Shown here piece by piece: positions 27,474 through 38,495 of a DNA stretch of 64,000 bases. The notes under the pieces were generated by a model that was not told where the DNA came from, did no database searches, and saw nothing but the letters and a program-made list of their open reading frames with translations. Made by a program: the position numbers and the translations under genes. Source of the DNA: Anseranas semipalmata (taxonomy: Eukaryota; Chordata; Aves; Anseriformes; Anseranatidae); assembly GCA_013399115.1 (NCBI GenBank), contig VXAA01003318.1, positions 1,009,553 to 1,073,552 on the forward strand, written 5' to 3'. The stretch's first letter is position 1. Each line of letters begins with the position of its first letter.

Positions 27474-29564
27474 TAACAGCACTTACCAACATGAATCTTC
27501 TTTCATAGTCATGTCAAGGGCAGCATCTGAGCTACAAGCAGTGTGAAGATCCTTTCACCTCTGAGAATGGTCAGAGTGCCAGCGTCTCCGCTCTCTTGGA
27601 TAAATGCTGCCTGAAGTTTGTCGTGCCAGAATGTAACTCCCTTCTCTCCCAGCTTCACCAGCTGACTTCATTTCAGATGTAGTCTAGAGCATGAGGCAAA
27701 GTTTGGACAAAACGTAAAATTTGGAGTAGGGCATGAACACAAGCAGAGTCCTCCATTCACATGAGAAAACAAACACATTCTTCCCACCTCCAGAGAATGA
27801 GACAGAAAACATGTATTCCTCCTCGAATTGCATGGGCTTTTTTGTCTTTTGCAACCTTTTATTTTTCACACCTGTTCATCCCTTCATTTTCTAGCAATCT
27901 AGAGAAATAAATAGAACAGGGATAGCCTTTATTCAAACTCCAGTACGATCACTTACAATTTGCATGTAAAAGCCACTGACTCTAAGAGTACACCTGACTG
28001 CACTGAAATCAGTCAGTCCTCACAGGCTTTCAGAAGAGTCTAAGAGAGGCATGAGGAGACAATCTGGAAAAATGCAGAGATTGTAACCATTTCTATGACA
28101 TCCACTGTGTCACTTGGCTTTAGTCACCTTTGAATTTGGGCACAAGGCTCCCACTTTTCACTGTACACTGCATTCATTCCCCACATACAGCCAGCCTGAC
28201 TACACTTAGGTGTTTACCCTCGCAAGTGTCTCAAATCAAAAGTGGTCATCTTGTTAATAGGAAATGGAAATGTATTTTTAAGACTCCAAATCCAAATCAA
28301 GATAATAGAAGTATTAAATCAATCCTCCTAGAGCTGGCTCAGCTCCTCAGTCTCCATGCAGTGAAGCACAGTGCTGGGTTAGCCAGAGCAGCTGCACGTG
28401 GTGGACAGCCCATGTCCTGAGCTGTAAGTTCAAGTTCTTTCCCAGCCATGAGCTGTGCTGCAACCTGGATTCCTCAGTGCTCTTCACAATAGCGTGCTCC
28501 CTGGATGCATGTCTGGGTTCTCAGTGTTCATCTTCATTTGCCCTTTAGAGTTTTCATCACACTGGGGGAACCACAATTGCTTGCTGAAGAAAGTTCATTT
28601 AAAATAATCAAAACACCTTTAGTGTCTATTTCTGAAAGCAGTAATTTTATTTATGGTGTTTCTATTCAATCCATTCAGAGCCTTAGGTTATGGATAGTAC
28701 CTTTAAATAAAGGACTATTTGTATGTCTTTATTATGAGCATATATCAAAAATCTTACCACGTTCCACTGAAAATAATGGCATTCTCTTAAGACCACTCAG
28801 TGCTGACAGCTGGTCCTCTAAGGGTTTTTTGCATGTCAACATGTAACTGAATTTTCATAACTTAATCACTTCATATTATAGTTAATATTGAATGTTCTTG
28901 TTGGATAGATGTGTCTGTGGGCTTCATATAATTGATGTAGAAGTCATCCCTTCTCCAATGAGACTGTCAAGTCAATAAAACCAAAATGTAATTCAGTTTT
29001 ATTTTTAAGAAAGATGTCTCTTTTCTGCCTCTTACTAGTAAGCCCAGCACAGTTTAGACACATTTACCATATAATATCTCTTGCCTGGTCTGAGTTTTCA
29101 ATTGTGTGAATTATGCAACAGTCAGGTACTCACATCCTAAATAAAGAAAAGCTACCTTCCAAAATCCAGCAACACTTCTGTTTTTAGGTACCTTTATCAG
29201 CTCTCTGGGTACTGTAAGTGAACTCCCATGTTCTGTCCCACAGCACTTAGGACTTCAACTGCTATACATCTCTTTTTTTTCCCCCACCTCCCTTTCTCTT
29301 CCAAAGTATTCTCTTTTAAGTTTCTGATAAACCATCCCTCTTCTCTGGTTTAAATTTTGCCTGCAGCCTAAGAAAAGGACTCTGTTACTTGTTTTATGTG
29401 TCCATCAGTCATCTGGAAACTAACTGAGCTCCAGATTTGGATCACCCACACATTTTTTTTGAAACATATGTACAGGCCTTCCCTCTCATAATCCAAAACC
29501 AGCTTCAGATTATTTGTTTTGAAAATGAATACTGGATGGAAAATTCAATTGGTTTAATACTTGC

Positions 29565-29579
29565 AAAAAAAAAAAAAAA
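29565..29579. repeat. Poly-A tract (A15)
   Basis: Fifteen A between TTGC and GTCC. No retrotransposon body is recognisable upstream, so it is not called a retrotransposon tail. Confidence 0.85.
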
Positions 29580-30081
29580 GTCCAGGAGCTATCTATCTAT
29601 ATACGTGTATATGTATATACATATGAAGGAAATATCTGCATGCAATCTGACACACAAACTGTTCATACTCTGAAGTTTCAAGTATTTAACAAACTATTTT
29701 GGAAGTAATGGAGAAATTTGGTGGGCGTGCTGTAGTGAAAAAAACTACCTGACAGATCTCAGTGAAAATTTGCAAAAAAATAGGTGAGCTGAACAAAGTA
29801 TGTGTACACCTAAATTTATAGGAAAATGCCTATTGCAGAACCTGGATACATATTTGCTGAGGTATTTGTTATAGTGCAAATGAAGCTGCTAAATACAGAA
29901 CACCAGAGAGTTGGAATTTGTGGTCTGGGCTCTAGGTCTGAGCAATAGTAACATAATCTGTTTCCCAAATAAAATGAATTTCAAGTCCATAGTTGTGTTT
30001 TCATTATGACAACACATCTGGACCTAGAATTTGTAATCTGATTCCATCCCTCTAATCAGATGGAACAAACACCAGGTTAGC

Positions 30082-30103
30082 CACACACACACACACGCAC
30101 ACA
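30082..30103. repeat. (CA)n microsatellite with one G interruption
   Basis: About eleven CA units with a CG at one position. Confidence 0.9.
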
Positions 30104-33100
30104 AAAGCAGACAAGGAAGATAGTTTTGGCATAATCTTTTGAAACTGTGACCCTGAGCATGTAACACACAATCAAAACTTGATTAACATAGAAATCCAAT
30201 TACTGCTTCATTAAATATCTTTCATTAATCTAGAAAACACTTGTTAAACGCTTGGACTTCATTTTCCAACAACTACAAATGTAAAAACATTGCTGGGGAC
30301 ACAGATTCAGTGACATAACTATAATCTCAGAGCTATTTCTCCTTTCAGTGCCTCTCTTGCAGCATGTCCAGCCTGGGCAACATGCAGATCTAACATGATC
30401 CATGACCAGCAGCAGAGCTGTGCTGGAAGAAAAGGTCCTGGGTAATCCAGACCACCAGCCATGGATCATCAGGAGCTGCTGAAGCCTGGTAAATCCAAGA
30501 TCAAGTTGCCTATGCAACCCAGCTCCACTCAGTAGGAATGCAGTGTCATAGAGGACCCATTGGTGTCTCTGCTAGCTGTAAATATACCCAGAGCTCTGCT
30601 CCCTGGGTGTGAGCCACCCGGTGGGAAGAGGTTCCCCCTAGGGTCTCACCTCCTGCCCAGCTAACTGCCCTCACCTCTGTACTGATAGACTCATTTCAAA
30701 GATCAGAAATGAAATGGGGATGTGCCTCATACTATTAGGAAAGCGTTTCCTCAAGAGTGAGTGCACAAACCTTGGCCCCAGGCTTTCTGGCTGCCCACCC
30801 TGTCACTGCACCTGGGTTTCTTTGGGGGTGTAAGTCAGCACAGCGTGTCTGGGCTCTAGACAGTCCCTTGCCCTTCCCAGAGCCCTCTCTCCTGCTCTAT
30901 AGACCCTTTCACAGCAACAGCCTTAGCAGAGCTGACCAATTTTGGCATTCTCTAGATAAAAAAAAAAAATAAATAAATATCAGAGGGAGAAAGATAAAAA
31001 AGATGCTTTTTGAAATTCTTTTCCAGAATATATTTTTAAAATTTCCGTCAATGCTCCCAAATTCCTGATCCTATGAAGCCCTTTTTTAGAATGTGACACA
31101 TCACAGACATGAAACAGATGTGATAAACACTTTTAAAACATTTAGTGGCTTTCTTTTGTGGGCTTCCATGCAATCTGAGCAGACAAGAAAGGAAATACTA
31201 TTACCTCAACTCATACACGGAGTACTGAGTCAGGAAGAGGGGGAGTTTTCTGACAAGATGCGGTTTTCTATGTCTGAGCTACTTGACTAGATTTTCTCTG
31301 TAATTAATGGAAAGAAACGGGTACTTCCAGATTTGCGTCACCTCATCTAAAAGTAGGCTTCTAAAATAGGTCAGATTAATCTCATCCTGATAGTGTCTGT
31401 TCATTACTATGGACTGAAAACAGGAGCCACAGCTGACCAGTAGCATTGACATTTACTTGTGGTCAGGCAAGTCTTGCCTTAATTCGCTTGTCCGGTATAA
31501 CACGAGCGATGTGTGGCAAAGCCAGGTACGAGACTCAGAGCCCCAAAACCCAGTCCAGGTCGGTTCCTACTTACATGTTCCTTCTTCCAGGGCAGGATAT
31601 TTACCCACAAAATACAATGATTTTGACTTAGGATTTCACAGCTGCATTAAAATTTCTGTTCACTACCCAGAAATGAAAACCTTCAACTTGTTTTTTCAGT
31701 ATATTTGACATGGACCTCTACCTTGTCCTCATTTTGCATTCTTTCACTGCATATTTCCATCCTAACACTGTTAACCAAATTTTGTTTTACTTACTCCTAG
31801 AGCTGTGTGAAAGACTGTAATCAGTTCATTCAGGGAGAATTTCAATATTTCAAAAATGGTTTTGCTCCATTTTGAAGCAACATTGCAGAACTGTCTGCAA
31901 GGCAAAGCCCTGAGGTGACAGGAAACATGAAAGTGCTGCCAAAGCACATTGACTTGTCAGGTGGAGAGCTGGGGTTTCCAGGACACTCCAACGATGGGGC
32001 AGCCCCACAGAAGTCAACTCTCAAGGAGAAACAGCTCAGGGAGCACCGTCTTTGTTGTCTGTCTGAGAGTAACATGCTCGAGAAATCCTCTGGCCTACAG
32101 GCAACTGATCAGCCCTGACTTTGCACACCAGCATTCCTCTGTCATCAGGCCATCTGCCAGGCAGATGAGCTGGCAGGAGATCAGACAGGTACAATGAAAA
32201 CCTGCTTGTTTTCCAGCACACCTTCCTCAGAATAGAACAGTCACCACATGGCATCTTGGCTTTGACTGAAATGCTCCAGTGAAATATATTCACCTGGAGC
32301 TTCTCCAGCCAGCACTACAGATGAATCCTGACCAACTTCAGGCTGAGATAGGTACATGCTCTCCATTGCCATTGTGCTCATCAACCTGCAAACCCTTCCC
32401 TGAGGCTGTGCAGAGTGGCAAAGCTTGAAGTAGAGTCTGGGGGGTGGGAGTGGGGGGGACTTCTAGGAAAAAAAATATCAGATTTAACCTCTCACCACCT
32501 TTTGTAGACAGAAGTGTATTGGAAAGGGAGAGGTGACACCAGGGATGCAAACACCTGTTTGCTTCTCTAGTGCAAACTGGGATGGCAAATTCTTAACACC
32601 AAGAAAGTACCAGATACTTTGGTGGTACTTGAACTTGCCTATAAAGCCTTCTCATCTTTCTCATGCAAAATAGACCCTTTTTCACTAAATGTAGAGCCTG
32701 AGTAGTGCTACCTCCCACCTGATGAGATTTCCCCTGAACTGCCTCTGAATTGTTGTTGAGGACCTACTCCAGCAACTACATGCAACAGTGTTTCTCTCTC
32801 TATAGGAGCACTGCCCAAGAGAAGAGGGCTTCAAAGTCTCTGTCAGGCAGCAATTCCACAATTCAAACCTGGCAATTACTGGCTGTCTTACAATGTCCAT
32901 GGACAAAAATTTCTGTGCCAACATATGTTTTCATATCTATTTTATAACTATTTTCTATGAGTATAAACAGAGCTAATTAGTGGAAATAATGCCTTGGAAA
33001 GTCTGAAAGCCCATTTTTAATAACCTTCAAAGTGGCCTCCCTTGAGAGGTGTTCTTTCACCAGTCTAAATATTTAATATTTTACTCACTGTCCTTTTTTT

Positions 33101-33395
33101 TCTAAAGAAATACTTTAATGAAGCAAAATGGGTAAAGACTTGCAAACCACTGGTTTTCACGGGAGCAGGGCTTTAGAGAACATTAGAAGAAACAGAGAAT
33201 CACTCATGCAAAAGGACCTACTCTACAGGATTTTGAAACCTGTCCTGTAATTCCTTACTTCCCCCAGCTGTCCGAGTTTCAGGAAGTCCATGGAATATAG
33301 CATAGGTGTTTCCTAAGATGTAGCACTACCAGATTTCCACAGACTATTATTTGTCTTCTTTCTCCTGGCTGTATTTTTTACTTTTTAACTAAGAA

Positions 33396-33480
33396 ATATA
33401 TATGCAAATACATATTAAAATATATTTGATGAATATATATGTATATAAATATAGTAGCTGAATATATATATTCTTTATTA
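33396..33480. repeat. AT-rich dinucleotide region
   Basis: Degenerate (AT)n broken by GCAA, GTA and GCTGA. It is followed by an (AAAAC) array at 33492. Confidence 0.8.
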
Positions 33481-33491
33481 TATGTATAATT

Positions 33492-33516
33492 AAAACAAAA
33501 CAAAACAAAACAAAAC
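33492..33516. repeat. (AAAAC)n microsatellite
   Basis: Five units of AAAAC, of the same type as the array at 38460. Confidence 0.9.
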
Positions 33517-34409
33517 ATGAGGGTTGACTAGCCATAGAAGCAAAATTACTAATTAAAATATATTGATTTACCAGAGTTAAAAAAAATTGTGCAGTGAACA
33601 TTTCAAATTAACTGGTATGTGACAAGCAGAATCAAAATGCAGTTAGTTTGTGGAGTTTGTTGTCCTGGAGGAACAGGAAAATGCTAAAAGGTTACTTCAC
33701 GACTCTGTATTTTGACTTCTTATCTTTTCCCTCTTTTCAACCCCAAATTACCACTGCCAAATTTACAGTGGAACACAACAAAATGAAGTATTCTTTATAA
33801 AAAGCCCTTCTAGGACAAGAAAGTACACAACACAGCACAAGGAAAGAGGATTCAGGCATTGCATTCTGTGATAACAGTGAGGGGGAAGGGAGAAGGCATT
33901 CGGAGACAGAATGTCTGTTTCATAACAAATGAAAAAAAAAAAAAATCATGAACTACCTGAGATTTGTATAAAACAAAAGCTGAGCCTCTGATTCTGCTAT
34001 TAGAGATACTAAATTAGGCACATTGTATGTTCTTCCTCTTTCTACTTTTTCTCTCACTTGCCTTGCATTTGCTTCTTAGGTGTTTTTTCATATACAACAG
34101 GAAGCAAGAGAAAACAACAGGCTTTAACTTAAACCAGTAGTGTATAAGGCTCAATTCATGCATAAATCTAAACCATCCTGGGAAACCTGAGAAGTAGATT
34201 TAGTAGTATTAGAGCTATCAGTACCCATTCAATGGTTTCAGTCCGAGATTCAGGAAAGTTTCTTCATTTGTGCCAATATATAGGCTATCATAAGCATAAA
34301 TTTCATTGAGTCATTGCTTAAATTTAAATACCTTTTCAGAACTTGCTTGGTTCAAGTTGGATATTAAATCAGATGTTTAAATACTTTCCCAATACTTTCC
34401 CAATTGGGG

Positions 34410-34410
<1 letters not shown>

Positions 34411-34468
<58 letters not shown>
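34411..34468. repeat. (CTTT)n microsatellite, about 14.5 units
   Basis: A perfect tetranucleotide array of 58 nt, pure pyrimidine on the + strand. It follows a short direct duplication ('atactttcccaat' twice) at 34380-34403. Confidence 0.97.
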
Positions 34469-34910
34469 GCCCTCTTCTATAAAAGTGGCTATAAATTTCA
34501 GCCTATTCAGCATATTTTTGTCAGACCATGATTTCTTTGTTTCTAAAATTCTTACTTTTCTGTTTAATAACTTGTATTTTAATAATGATTCACTGTTGTA
34601 TATCTACTAACCCATCTTAAATAATCCCATCATATACTAGATGTTATTGTTTCTGTCTAAAATCAATAATTCCTCTTAAAAACAGCCATGCATGTATCAG
34701 ACGAATCAAAGTACACATTCTGCTAGGGTTTGGAGGGTTTATATCATTTTCTAAAAATGAACATTTCAGGATGCCATCTTTCCAGCTTGGGTAATATAGC
34801 AAGCAGAAAAGGTACTCTTGCTGACAGTATGGACAGACAGCTTTTTGAATTATGGTTTGCTAAATGAGAATAACTTTGATTTTTGAAGTTGCCTAACTTA
34901 TACTTTAACA

Positions 34911-34929
34911 CCCCCCCCCCCTTTTTTTT
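34911..34929. repeat. C11-T8 pyrimidine homopolymer junction
   Basis: Eleven C followed by eight T. A likely site of length error. Confidence 0.9.
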
Positions 34930-35349
34930 CAAAGTTACAGCTGTGCTTTAATACCCAAAGCATTATGTGAAAGAGTGCATCTATATAGACTGTTTGCTTA
35001 GCTCATTAGAATGTACTTGATTGTGTTACACAGTCACCAGCTATTACTGACTTAAACATTCCTGACATTCCCGTTTTCTTTGTATCCCTACAGCCTCCCT
35101 ACCCCCAGAGGTCAAACTCTTCTATTGAATAAAACTCCCCAGTGCTGCAGGATGTTGTAACTGCCCCTTATCTGGCTTAATTTGCACTAACTGCACTTGT
35201 CCAGCGCAGAGCAGCAGCCTGGACATTTTTATGCAAAAGCATAGCTTGAGGAGCTATGAGGAGTTCACTTTTTGTACAAATCTTAGTGGTTAGATTTTTA
35301 GAGCAGCAGAAGACTTGAGATCAAATCTCTTTTCACTCTAAACAGTTTT

Positions 35350-35495
35350 CACAGAATCACAGAATGGTTAAGGTTGGAAGGGGCCTCTGCGGGCCATCTG
35401 GTCCAAGCCCCTGCTCAAGCAGGGCCACCTAGAGCAGGTTGCTCAGGACCACGTCCAGACAGCTTTTGAATATCTCCAAGGAGGGAGACCCCACT
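35350..35495 (-). mobile_element. CR1 LINE 3' end fragment, antisense orientation
   Basis: Read on the minus strand, this contains the CR1 3' end: 'ggggtctccctccttgga', 'gatattcaaaagctg', 'ggcccTgcttgagcagggg', 'ggaccagatggcccgcag', 'ggccccttccaacctt', and a tail of ATTCTGTGATTCTGT. It is closer to the consensus than the copy at 1780 and keeps more CpG, so it is probably younger. It is 5'-truncated to about 146 bp. It lies antisense in the BEGAIN intron about 1.9 kb before the first visible exon. Confidence 0.94.
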
Positions 35496-36094
35496 GTAAC
35501 GTTATGACTCTGTAACTCACACTTCATAGAAAATCCAAGTTGCCAGGTTATAGGAAGGAAATCTGACCACTCTTCTTTCCTAAAATGAGCAGATAAATAA
35601 CAAGAACAACGTGCCAGAGGCAAAGCAAGTTAAATGCTGTATGATGTGACAATCTCATGAATGAGGATGTGCAGAAATGAGCAACATGGGTTCAGATTTT
35701 TATTTCCTAGATAATTTGGCAGTTTTATTCACTGAGTGAAATATAAAAACTAAATGATTGCATTAACTGGAGATGCATTAAATGTCTGAATTAGAATATA
35801 TTATTTTAAGAGAATATAACTACAAGTGGTAATCTAAGTATAACTGTAACCACGCAATATCTGTAATTGAAATGGAGCACTGTGTTGGCAAAACATTAGA
35901 CTGTTTCCTAGATCTAGGCTGCACGGATCAAGTAAGCAGCAACTGTAAAGCTTTTGCATTAACTTACTGAAGCTCCTATTGCAACTGGTAGAGGCGAAGG
36001 CAGTCCCACTAAAGCCAGCTCAGATGAGTCTTTCTTGAAGAATGGCATGTCGTTTCCACCTCTCTTGTCTAATTAAAGACCCAAAACATTATTC

Positions 36095-36155
36095 TGCTGA
36101 AGCCAATGGCAGTATTGACTTGACATCAAAAGGAATCAAGATTTGCCATTCTTTT
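36095..36155. repeat. Possible ancient sauropsid repeat containing 'tgaagtcaatggcag'-type core
   Basis: The run 'ctgaagccaatggcagtatt' plus 'gacttgacatcaaaaggaatcaagatttgcc' resembles a motif widespread in bird, turtle and crocodile DNA ('ccactgaagtcaatggcaaaactcccattgacttcaatgggagcaggatttggcc', from memory). I cannot assign a family name with confidence. Similar but weaker pieces occur at about 27990-28020, 40290-40350 and 51930-51960. Confidence 0.4.
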
Positions 36156-36446
36156 ATGAAGAATTATTATCTTATGTTTAGAAACAAGTAAGACAATTCA
36201 GAACACATCATGTGGTAGCCCTTTTTGTACCCTCTAGATGATGGCAGGCTCCATTTCTGTGGTGCCTCAGAGCTCCCACCTGAAGCCAAGAGATCAGCTC
36301 AATACTAACAGAGGTAGCAGTATCTGAACCAAGTTACAGTCACCCTCCAGCTCCAGCTGGAGCCCTGCCTTGCTGTTCACTTGGAAAATATATTAGAAGA
36401 TTGAGGAGCTTACAAACTAAATAGACTAAGATGAAAGATCTCCATC

Positions 36447-36542
36447 ATGAAGATAAGAATTGAGGCAAGAGCAGACTGGCTCACTTGAAGTCATGTAGTC
36501 AGGGAAAGTATCACAATCACTGCAAATCCAGGTGGACCGTTT
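36447..36542 (-). repeat. Probable MIR remnant, antisense
   Basis: Read on the + strand, 'gaagataagaattgaggca' then 'ctggctcacttgaagtcat' then 'aatcactgcaaatccaggt' follows the order of the MIR reverse complement ('gaaactgaggcacagag ... aagtgacttgcccaaggtcac ... ggattcgaacccaggt'). Divergence is high. It lies about 0.9 kb before the first visible BEGAIN exon, in antisense orientation. Confidence 0.4.
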
Positions 36543-36920
36543 AGGGCTGATGGCAATTTGACCTTCATAATAAAAATTTTGCTTGCATCTCCTGACTATA
36601 GGCTATCTTATATCCTCTCTAAAATAAAGAGAAAATAATAAAGTGAAAAACCTCCTCTCTCTCTCCAAATTCTCTGCTTACTGCTTTGCTTTGTCAAGGA
36701 TAGTAACAGATGCTAGCTTACAAATAGGACATAAATTCTTTCTTAATGAAAGTACTGTGAAAAATTAGAGCATCACACCTAGGAAGTCTTTGCTCCCAAA
36801 TAATCAGGAAAGTGGAGAGAGAGACATAATTATAATTGATTATTAGAATTACAACTCTCCAGATGAAATCCTAAATAATAACATCATTAGCAGCCCTATG
36901 GCTAGGAATTAGGGTGCCCT

Positions 36921-36957
36921 AATTATAAATATATATAATATATATATATATATTATA
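36921..36957. repeat. (AT)n tract upstream of the BEGAIN exon
   Basis: A nearly pure AT dinucleotide run of about 37 nt that can fold on itself, about 400 bp before the exon at 37355. Confidence 0.88.
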
Positions 36958-37354
36958 ACCTGGACTATTGGCAAAGAAATAGTTTTGCACATTTTATTTA
37001 CAGTCACTGCTCTATAAATACCTGCTACTTCAGTCTTGTATTTTTGGGTAACCCTAAATAAAAGCTCCTGTGTGAAACCAAACTCTAGATTGTATTCTGT
37101 TTTTAATGAGGGTTCTTCCACAAAGTGTTCTATTATGGCTAATGAGATATTAGCAACGAATGAGCTAGAAAGGACAGATGGGAAGATGGTCAACTGTCTA
37201 AATCGGAAGATTTTCAAAGTGCAGTAAACAAATTATTAAGCACAATTCTCTGGCTCACTGCCAACCTATACTGTAGGAAATTGGTCAAAGAGTGGATCAT
37301 GAAAAGCTTTTCAGGAGCAGCTAAATTCTACAGCTGTGGTCTTTGTTTTTCTAG

Positions 37355-37516
37355 TACTTTGCAAGAACAGAAGGGGGAATTACGAAAGCGTCTATCGTAC
37401 ACTACCCATAAGCTGGAAATGCTTGAAACGGAATTTGATTCTACACGTCAGTATCTTGAAATAGAATTGAGACGTGCTCAGGAGGAACTTGAAAAAGTAA
37501 CTGAAAAACTGAGAAG
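37355..37516 (+). CDS. BEGAIN: BEGAIN coding exon, N-terminal coiled-coil part 1 (partial gene)
   Basis: This 162-nt exon is read as one base of a split codon, 53 full codons, then two bases of the next codon. It begins T-L-Q-E-Q-K-G-E-L-R-K-R-L-S and continues through H-K-L-E-M-L-E-T-E-F-D-S-T-R to E-E-L-E-K-V-T-E-K-L-R-R. This agrees almost residue for residue with the start of mammalian BEGAIN as I remember it, with Lys to Met after HKLE and His to Gln after DSTR. The composition (Leu at heptad spacing, dense Glu, Lys and Arg) indicates a parallel coiled coil. BEGAIN binds the guanylate-kinase domain of PSD-95/SAP90 at synapses and is also found in the nucleus. The acceptor is TTTTTCTAG. 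The donor is AG|GTTAGT, weaker than consensus. The exon is a multiple of three and symmetric, so skipping would remove 54 residues in frame. Reading past the donor gives a stop at 37539. The TJAP1 family is related but far less similar. Confidence 0.93.
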
Positions 37517-37659
37517 GTTAGTAACTGACTTTTTGAAATAAACAGTTCTGAGGAATTTATAAGTGGCTATGTTAAAGGGATATGTAAGTAAAAATATAAA
37601 CATATATTCTCAAACAAATTATTTATTCTTTATTGGTTCACATTGTATTTTCACATTGA

Positions 37660-37910
37660 ATATATATATTTCACCTATCTAAATATATATCACATACCAC
37701 ATAAGAAATTATGTACACATGATAAGTAAGATATCTTTGTATTGAAAGTAAACATGCAAATAGAAATATATATAAATATAGGTAGATATATCATATTGTT
37801 TATGCATAAACATATATGTGGGATAGTACTATGTTGCATTACACATACAAAGGCTATAAACACACTATATATATACATATACAACATATGTATATATACA
37901 GAAAATATTT
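37660..37910. repeat. Long AT-rich degenerate dinucleotide region after the BEGAIN exon
   Basis: Multiple blocks of ATATAT, ACATATAT and TATATACA over about 250 bp, starting about 145 bp after the exon's donor site. Confidence 0.8.
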
Positions 37911-38459
37911 TAATGAATTTGGCTGCATATTTTCAGTTGTTACTCTCCATTGCACTGCCAGAAGAAAAGAGAATTTGGCCCTTCTTCACTCAACGCTGAC
38001 ACTAAGTTCAATATAAACAACATTATAAAATTTTACATCATGCTCTAGCAAGTCATTTGGTTTTTAGTCCCAAGTATAATGGAGTGATACTGAAAACCTA
38101 TTATTTAAAATTGTTGAAGCTGTGGTACAATGCTACTACAAATCAGGGGCCCAGTTGATGTTAATGACAAATTATAATAAGCATGAACTCTTGGCATTCC
38201 TGGTACTGATTAAAATGGTCTATAATCTGGCTTTATCAGTGATTTTTAATATCCATTTTTTCATTTGTTTGCAAAACTTCTGAACCTACAATTATCCATT
38301 TATGCAGAAATGTATTTGCATTTCTTGTAAGGACTTCCCTAAACTTACATGGATAATTGAACTGTTTGATTTAATTCACTGGATGAGTCAAAACAAAATT
38401 CAGAACAAATTCTTTCACGGCTATACCCAAAGAAACTTTTCCCATTCTTTGCAGAAGGC

Positions 38460-38495
38460 AAACAAAACAAAACAAAACAAAACAAAACAAAACAA
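38460..38495. repeat. (AAAAC)n microsatellite
   Basis: About seven units of AAAAC in the intron between the two BEGAIN exons. Confidence 0.93.

Larger units (their letters stand above)
1..37354 (+). other. BEGAIN: Non-coding DNA upstream of the first visible BEGAIN exon (intron, possibly with 5' flank)
   Basis: About 37 kb of AT-rich DNA ends at a consensus 3' splice site (pyrimidine-rich stretch then CTAG at 37351-37354). The exon that follows begins with the third base of a split codon, so a coding exon ending in phase 2 must exist upstream. In the family, as I remember it, the N-terminus is very short before this exon (roughly Met-Glu-Lys-Leu-Ser). That exon would therefore carry only about 14 coding bases. 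I checked ATG-GAR-AAR occurrences (for example near 4140, 16709 and 29709) and none ends correctly at a GT donor. The stretch holds repeats and simple sequence listed separately; no other gene is seen. How much of it is truly intron and how much is promoter or intergenic DNA cannot be decided from sequence alone. Confidence 0.6.

Noticed and set aside
29705..29725. ATG-GAG-AAA-TTT before a GT, tested as the missing first coding exon of BEGAIN
   Set aside because: The phase at the GT would be 1, whereas the downstream exon requires phase 2, and the residues after Met-Glu-Lys do not agree.
35429..35623. Minus strand open frame containing SPSLEIFKSCLDV
   Set aside because: This peptide comes from the CR1 3' end read in one frame and is commonly seen in spurious bird gene models. 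It is not a gene.
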